Source of the DNA: an uncultured Tateyamaria sp.
Lineage (GTDB): Bacteria; Pseudomonadota; Alphaproteobacteria; Rhodobacterales; Rhodobacteraceae
Assembly (NCBI RefSeq): GCF_947503385.1
Contig: NZ_CANNDO010000003.1
Span: 186,001-250,000, forward strand
Length of the DNA: 64,000 nucleotides
Direction of reading: 5' to 3'
Part shown: piece by piece, positions 59,696 to 64,000 of the stretch
Layout: each line of letters opens with the position of its first letter
How positions within the stretch are numbered: the stretch's first letter is position 1
The notes under the pieces: generated by a model
What the model saw: only the letters and a program-made list of their open reading frames with translations
Databases searched by the model: none
Told to the model about the DNA's origin: nothing
Translations under genes and position numbers: made by a program

Positions 59696-60023
59696 GTGTC
59701 CCGCCACCCGTTCCGGTCTTGTCGGGCCAAACGCTACGCCACGGCTGGCGCGATGACAATGTGGCGAGGCACACCGGGCACACATCGCATCACCCTTTGG
59801 CGATCACGGTGTGTCCCCCTTGAAGACTGCCCTGAAACACGCCACCTGCCGAGCGTAAGTACACCACCAAGAAGGGAATCCGGCGCTCATGGCTTGGGAT
59901 CGGAACACGCTGTGCTATACCGGCCAGAACGATTCATTGGGTGCGGCTTGCGTGGCTGTCCCGAACCATGACGAGACGATGACAATGCGGCACACGTACC
60001 CGCCCGCTGAGCCGGCAGGACCC
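59696..60023. other. 328-base divergent intergenic region upstream of the glycosyltransferase genes
   Basis: It separates the mscS-type gene from the glycosyltransferase operon. The only structure I can see is an inverted repeat, CACACCG (59770-59776) and CGGTGTG (59807-59813), with a 30-base spacer. In-frame ATG codons at 59889 and 59979 could extend the first glycosyltransferase into this region. No tRNA or small gene is evident. Confidence 0.35.
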
Positions 60024-61208
60024 ATGCACCAACGGCGCGCCGTTTTGTACAGCCACGACACATTCGGTCTTGGCCACCTGCGGCGCTCGCGTGCGCTGGC
60101 CTCTGCGCTGACCCAGTCGGGGGTCGTGACGTCCGCCATTATCCTCACCGGCAGCCCTGTTGCGGGGCGGTTCACCTTTCCTCCGGCCGTTGACCACGTG
60201 CGCCTGCCCGGCGTGAAGAAGCTGCCCGATGGCAGCTACATCAGCAAGAACAGCGGCATGGACATCGACGGCACCACGGCCCTGCGCGCGGGGCTTATCG
60301 CGTCGACCGTGGCCGAGTACGAGCCGGACCTGCTGATCGTCGACAAGGAGCCCACCGGATTTCGCGGCGAATTGGTGCCGACGCTAGAAAAGCTGCGCAA
60401 TGCGGGCAAAACGCGGATCGTGCTGGGCCTGCGTGACGTGTTGGACGAACCGGACGTGCTGGCCGCCGAATGGGCGCGCAAGAACGCGGTCGAAGCAACC
60501 GAACGGTTCTATGACGAGGTGTGGGTCTATGGACCGCGCTCCGTCTATGACCCGACCCAAGGCTTGCCACTGTCCGACCGGGTGCGGGCGCGCACCCATT
60601 GGACGGGATATCTGCGCCGCGAGATCATCGATCCTGCGGAGGTGCCGGACGAACCCTACATCCTGATCACGCCCGGTGGCGGTGGCGATGGTGCCGCGAT
60701 GGTGGACCTCGTGCTGCAAGCCTATGAAAAGGATGCCGATCTGGGCCCCAAGGCAGTGCTGGTCTATGGCCCGTTCCTCTCTGGCGAGACCCGCGACCGG
60801 TTCGAGGCGCGCGTGGCCGACCTCAATGGTCGGGTGATCGCCACCGGGTTCGACAGCAAGATCGAAGCGCTTTTTGCCGGGGCCGAAGGGGTTGTGTCCA
60901 TGGGCGGTTACAACACGTTCTGCGAGTTGCTGTCATTTGATGCGCGCGCCGTCATCGTGCCCCGCACCAAGCCGCGACTGGAACAGTGGATACGAGCCAA
61001 CCGCGCCGAGGAACTGGGGCTGGTGCGCAACCTCGACCAGTTCCGGGACGGGCTGACGCCGGATGCGATGATCGCCGCAATTCGCGCCCTGCCCACGCAG
61101 ACGCGCCCGAGCGAAGCCGGGGCCGACGGATTGCTGGACGGGCTCGACGTGGTGATCGCGCGCGCCCGCGCGCTTATGGGTGCGGATGTGCAAAGCGCGG
61201 CTGAATGA
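60024..61208 (+). CDS. Predicted glycosyltransferase, MurG-like (GT-B fold, COG4671 type)
   Basis: 394 residues from the ATG at 60024. The N-terminal VLYSHDTFGLGHLRRSRALA (about 6-25) is typical of this uncharacterised family, with glycines for acceptor/donor contact. The C-terminal half carries LITPGGGGDGAAMVDL near 217 and GVVSMGGYNTFCELLSF near 292, the MurG-like nucleotide-sugar site. AGGA just before the ATG at 60024 supports this start; in-frame ATGs at 59979 and 59889 would add 15 or 45 residues that do not match the fold. It overlaps the next gene by ATGA. Confidence 0.82.
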   Translation: MHQRRAVLYSHDTFGLGHLRRSRALASALTQSGVVTSAIILTGSPVAGRFTFPPAVDHVRLPGVKKLPDGSYISKNSGMDIDGTTALRAGLIASTVAEYEPDLLIVDKEPTGFRGELVPTLEKLRNAGKTRIVLGLRDVLDEPDVLAAEWARKNAVEATERFYDEVWVYGPRSVYDPTQGLPLSDRVRARTHWTGYLRREIIDPAEVPDEPYILITPGGGGDGAAMVDLVLQAYEKDADLGPKAVLVYGPFLSGETRDRFEARVADLNGRVIATGFDSKIEALFAGAEGVVSMGGYNTFCELLSFDARAVIVPRTKPRLEQWIRANRAEELGLVRNLDQFRDGLTPDAMIAAIRALPTQTRPSEAGADGLLDGLDVVIARARALMGADVQSAAE

Positions 61209-62443
61209 CCAACTCCACCGCGCCGCTGGCAATCGCGGTCAAAGGCTGGCCGCGGCTGTCAGAGACTTTCATTGCTCAGGAATTGCTGGCGCTGGAACGC
61301 GCCGGGATACGCTTTGAAATCTGGTCATTGCGCCACCCCACCGACACCAAGACGCACCCGCTGAGCGACGCCGTGCAGGCCCACGTGCGATATCTGCCAG
61401 AGTACCTGCGCAATGAACCGGGCCGCGTGCTGCGCGGATTTGGAGCGGCGCTGCTGCGGCCGCGCTTTTGGCGCACGGCTGCGCAGTTCCTGCGCGACCT
61501 CGCCCGCGATCGGACATCAAACCGCCTGCGCCGCTTTGGTCAGGCCTGCGTCATGGCACGCGAGCTGCCAACGGGGACCCGCGCCATCTACGCCCATTTT
61601 CTGCACACTCCATCCTCTGTTGCCCGTTACGCCGCGATGCTGCGCGGCATCCCATGGTCCTTTTCGGCCCACGCCAAGGACATCTGGACCTCACCCGATT
61701 GGGAACTGCGGGACAAGCTTGATGTCGCCACATCCGGCGCGGCATACGGCGCCACCTGCACCCGTTTCGGAGCGGAGCATTTGCAATCCTTGGCACGTAC
61801 GACGCAAGTCGACCTTGTCTATCATGGTCTCGATCTTGACCGCTTTCCAACCCGGCCGGACCGGCCCTTGCGTGCGCCAAATGACCCCTTCCGCATGGTA
61901 TCTGTGGGTCGGCTGGTGGAAAAGAAAGGCTTTGACCGGCTAATCGACGCCCTCGCGCTGCTGCCTGATCGGCTGGATTGGCATTGGACCCACATCGGCG
62001 GTGGCACGCTTGGCGACGACATGCGCGCCCGCGCAGAACGGCACGGCCTGTCCAAGCGGATCACTTGGCGTGGGGCCTGCGACCAGCCCGAAGTGATCGC
62101 AGCCATGCGCGCCGCCCACCTCTTTGTCTTGCCGAGCCGCGTGGCGGCTGACGGTGACCGCGACGGGCTGCCCAATGTGCTGATGGAAGCGGCAAGCCAA
62201 GGTCTGCCCATCCTGTCCACCCCGGTATCCGCCATTCCTGAATTCATCGAAAACGGCATCCACGGCGTTCTAAGCGATGACAGCCCATCCGCGCTGGCCC
62301 AGAACATGATCGACCTCGCCGCACATCCTGCGCGGGCGCAAGCGCTTGCCGATGCGGCCCATACCCGCCTGCGCAGCGATTTCACAATGCAACCGGGTAT
62401 CGACCACTTGGCACAGCGGTTGCGTGCGGTGATGGACACATGA
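61205..62443 (+). CDS. Glycosyltransferase family 4 (WcaL/AmsK-like)
   Basis: 412 residues. The N-terminus KGWPRLSETFIAQELLALER (about 13-32) is characteristic of colanic-acid WcaL-like enzymes. The GT4 donor site is visible as VSVGRLVEKKGFDRLIDAL near 230 and the ExxxxxxxE region DGLPNVLMEAASQGLPIL near 320. It transfers a sugar from a nucleotide-sugar donor to a lipid- or polysaccharide-linked acceptor. It overlaps both neighbours by ATGA, so three glycosyltransferases are translated together. Confidence 0.9.
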   Translation: MTNSTAPLAIAVKGWPRLSETFIAQELLALERAGIRFEIWSLRHPTDTKTHPLSDAVQAHVRYLPEYLRNEPGRVLRGFGAALLRPRFWRTAAQFLRDLARDRTSNRLRRFGQACVMARELPTGTRAIYAHFLHTPSSVARYAAMLRGIPWSFSAHAKDIWTSPDWELRDKLDVATSGAAYGATCTRFGAEHLQSLARTTQVDLVYHGLDLDRFPTRPDRPLRAPNDPFRMVSVGRLVEKKGFDRLIDALALLPDRLDWHWTHIGGGTLGDDMRARAERHGLSKRITWRGACDQPEVIAAMRAAHLFVLPSRVAADGDRDGLPNVLMEAASQGLPILSTPVSAIPEFIENGIHGVLSDDSPSALAQNMIDLAAHPARAQALADAAHTRLRSDFTMQPGIDHLAQRLRAVMDT

Positions 62444-63507
62444 GCATCGCCTTTTTCGCCCCGCTCAAGCCACCAACACACCCTGTGCCGTCAGGCGACC
62501 GGTCGGTGGCGCGCGCGGTGATGTCGGCGCTTGATCACGCGGGCTATGACGTGTGCCTTGCTTCTGAGTTGCGGCTTTATGATGGCTCCGGCGTTGCGGA
62601 CACACAGGCGCAGCTCGCGGCGCAGGCGGACGCCGAAATCCGGCGCCTCTGTGCAACCAAGCGATCCGCAAGCTGGTCGCATTGGCTGACCTACCACAAT
62701 TATTACAAGGCCCCCGACCTGATCGGCCCACGCGTCAGCGCGGCGCTGAACATCCCCTATTTGCAGGTCGAAAGCACCCGCGCGCGCAAGCGCCTGACCG
62801 GACCGTGGTCGGCCTTTGCCGCCGCAGCCGAGGCGGCCAGCGATGCCGCCCGTGCAATTTTTTACTTCACCGGGCACGATGCCGAAACGCTGCGCCGGGA
62901 TGCGCCTGCCGGGCAACGGCTTGTCCATTTGCCGCCCTTTCTGAACAGCGCTGCCCTGCCCGCGCCGAGCGACCTGAGTGGCCCGCTGCTGAGCGTGGCC
63001 ATGATGCGCGCAGGCGACAAAGTGGCGTCTTACCAACTGATCGCTGACGCGTTGGCCATGTTGCCGAAACGTCTGGAGTGGCACCTGAATATCGCAGGCG
63101 ACGGACCGGCCCGCGCAGAGGTGCAAGCGCTCATGGCCCCGTTTGGTCCGCGCGTGACATTTCTGGGCGAATGCGATGCCGATGCGTTGGCCCGACACTA
63201 CGCGACCGCCCGGGCGCTGCTTTGGCCCGGTATCAACGAAGCCTTTGGCATGGTCTATCTGGAGGCGCAGGCCGCAGGGGTGCCGGTGATCGCGCAGGAC
63301 CGCCCCGGTGTGCGCGATGTGGTTGCAGGGACGCATCCGGTTCCGGCAGCCGGCCCACAGGCCCTTGCGGAACGCATTGCCGCATTGTGGACCGACCCAA
63401 CAATGGCACGTGCCGAGGGTGACGCTGCCCGTCACAGGATGACCCGCACGCACCTGTTGCCAAAGGCCGCCGCCACCTTGCGCCAAACCATTGAGGCCGT
63501 GACATGA
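62440..63507 (+). CDS. Glycosyltransferase family 4
   Basis: 355 residues. The start MSIAFFAPLKPPTHPVPSGD carries the GT-B N-terminal glycine/proline-rich loop. The C-terminal donor site reads NIAGDGPARAEVQAL near 213 and LLWPGINEAFGMVYLEAQAA near 260, with the EAFGMVYLE pair of Glu residues expected in GT4. Acceptor unknown. It overlaps the preceding glycosyltransferase and the following phosphatase gene by ATGA each. Confidence 0.9.
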   Translation: MSIAFFAPLKPPTHPVPSGDRSVARAVMSALDHAGYDVCLASELRLYDGSGVADTQAQLAAQADAEIRRLCATKRSASWSHWLTYHNYYKAPDLIGPRVSAALNIPYLQVESTRARKRLTGPWSAFAAAAEAASDAARAIFYFTGHDAETLRRDAPAGQRLVHLPPFLNSAALPAPSDLSGPLLSVAMMRAGDKVASYQLIADALAMLPKRLEWHLNIAGDGPARAEVQALMAPFGPRVTFLGECDADALARHYATARALLWPGINEAFGMVYLEAQAAGVPVIAQDRPGVRDVVAGTHPVPAAGPQALAERIAALWTDPTMARAEGDAARHRMTRTHLLPKAAATLRQTIEAVT

Positions 63508-64000
63508 TCCGCCTTGGGCTTTTGCGACATGGGCACACGTCTTGGAACCGCGCGGGGCGCATTCAGGGACGGACGGATATCGCACTGGATGACGAGGCGC
63601 GCGCGCAACTGGGCGCGCTGCGGCTTCCTGATGGCTGGGCGGATGCGGATATCGTATCAAGCCCGCTGTCGCGCGCTGTTGAGACAGGTGTCTTGGTGAC
63701 CGGAAAGACGCCCTTGGAAATCCCTGCCCTCACCGAAATGGATTGGGGCGCATGGGAGGGTGCGCGCGGCGAAGACTTGAACGCCGATCCAGCAAGCGGG
63801 TTTCGCCATATCGAAGACTGGGGCTGGGATTATTGCCCACCGGATGGAGAAAGCCCCCGCGCAGTGCGCGCGCGCCTGCTGCCTTGGGTCAGCACCCTTG
63901 CGCGTGACACGGTTGCGATCTGTCACATCGGGATCATGCGGGTGCTTTTGGCCCATGCCACCGGGTGGGCGTTTGACGGCCCCGCCCCGTTCCAGATCAA
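63504..64000 (+). CDS. Histidine phosphatase (phosphoglycerate-mutase-like), 3' end outside window
   Basis: 165 complete codons are visible with no stop before the window end. The catalytic RHG motif is LLRHGHTSWN (Arg8-His9-Gly10) and the second histidine is His141 (AICHIGIMRV); EMDWGAWEGA near 86 supplies the acid region. It is a phosphomonoesterase of the CobC/GpmB class. The start overlaps the preceding glycosyltransferase stop codon (ATGA). Coupling to three glycosyltransferases suggests dephosphorylation of a sugar phosphate or phosphorylated glycoside in the same pathway. Only about ten to thirty residues are likely missing. Confidence 0.88.
   Translation, partial: MIRLGLLRHGHTSWNRAGRIQGRTDIALDDEARAQLGALRLPDGWADADIVSSPLSRAVETGVLVTGKTPLEIPALTEMDWGAWEGARGEDLNADPASGFRHIEDWGWDYCPPDGESPRAVRARLLPWVSTLARDTVAICHIGIMRVLLAHATGWAFDGPAPFQI

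Noticed and set aside
1..64000. tRNA, rRNA, CRISPR array, insertion sequence or prophage
   Set aside because: Reading the intergenic regions showed no cloverleaf, no regularly spaced direct repeats and no transposase, integrase or phage structural gene.

Overview
The window is high-GC DNA (low sixties percent by eye, AT-richer only in the first ~600 bases). Gene content and style point to an alphaproteobacterium of the Rhodobacteraceae, most likely a marine Roseobacter-group heterotroph: many TRAP, TTT and ABC importers with adjacent regulators, agl and frc sugar operons, a glutamine-synthetase-like gene next to a TTT transporter, and short GC-rich extragenic repeats. It is chromosome-like and densely coded, with many ATGA or TGATG overlaps. 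I saw no rRNA, tRNA, CRISPR array, insertion sequence or prophage.

Layout. 1-311: tail of an RTX-type protein. 727-8472: minus-strand set of flavin monooxygenase, aldo-keto reductase, flavin reductase and TRAP transporter, divergent from a GntR regulator and a Gfo/Idh/MocA protein. The gene order matches the sulfoquinovose monooxygenase (sulfo-SMO) pathway. 8469-16430: LacI regulator and alpha-glucoside operon aglEFGAK. 16427-22918: ROK regulator and frcBCAK fructose-type operon, extended by a PfkB kinase and a D-lyxose/mannose isomerase. 22958-25322: LysR regulator with YceI and SDR genes.

25474-39816: two divergent transcription units around an IclR regulator. Leftward are a class III aminotransferase, the TTT transporter tctBAC, a glutamine amidotransferase, a P450 and a glutamine-synthetase-like ligase. 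Rightward are homoprotocatechuate meta-cleavage genes (hpaE, hpaD, hpaG, hpaH) with an embedded aromatic amino acid decarboxylase. Together they suggest a route from an aromatic amine or amino acid to central metabolism, possibly through gamma-glutamylated intermediates. This is the best candidate for an undescribed system.

39813-42706: glucokinase, a nucleotide-sugar epimerase and rpe. 42730-48564: a beta-oxidation operon (acyl-CoA ligase, two unequal acyl-CoA dehydrogenases, fused hydratase/dehydrogenase) resembling the pimeloyl-CoA (pim) operon without its thiolase. 48687-55276: a small methyltransferase and a peptide-class ABC importer. 55273-59695: DEAD-box helicase and MscS-type channel. 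60024-64000: three overlapping glycosyltransferase genes and a histidine phosphatase cut by the window end.

Regulation is unusually legible. Paired palindromes flank the agl promoter region, a 35-bp palindrome lies between frcR and frcB, and dyads lie in the LysR, IclR and GntR divergent gaps. GC hairpins follow four of the five solute-binding-protein genes. Four of eight convergent gene ends overlap by exactly CTAG.
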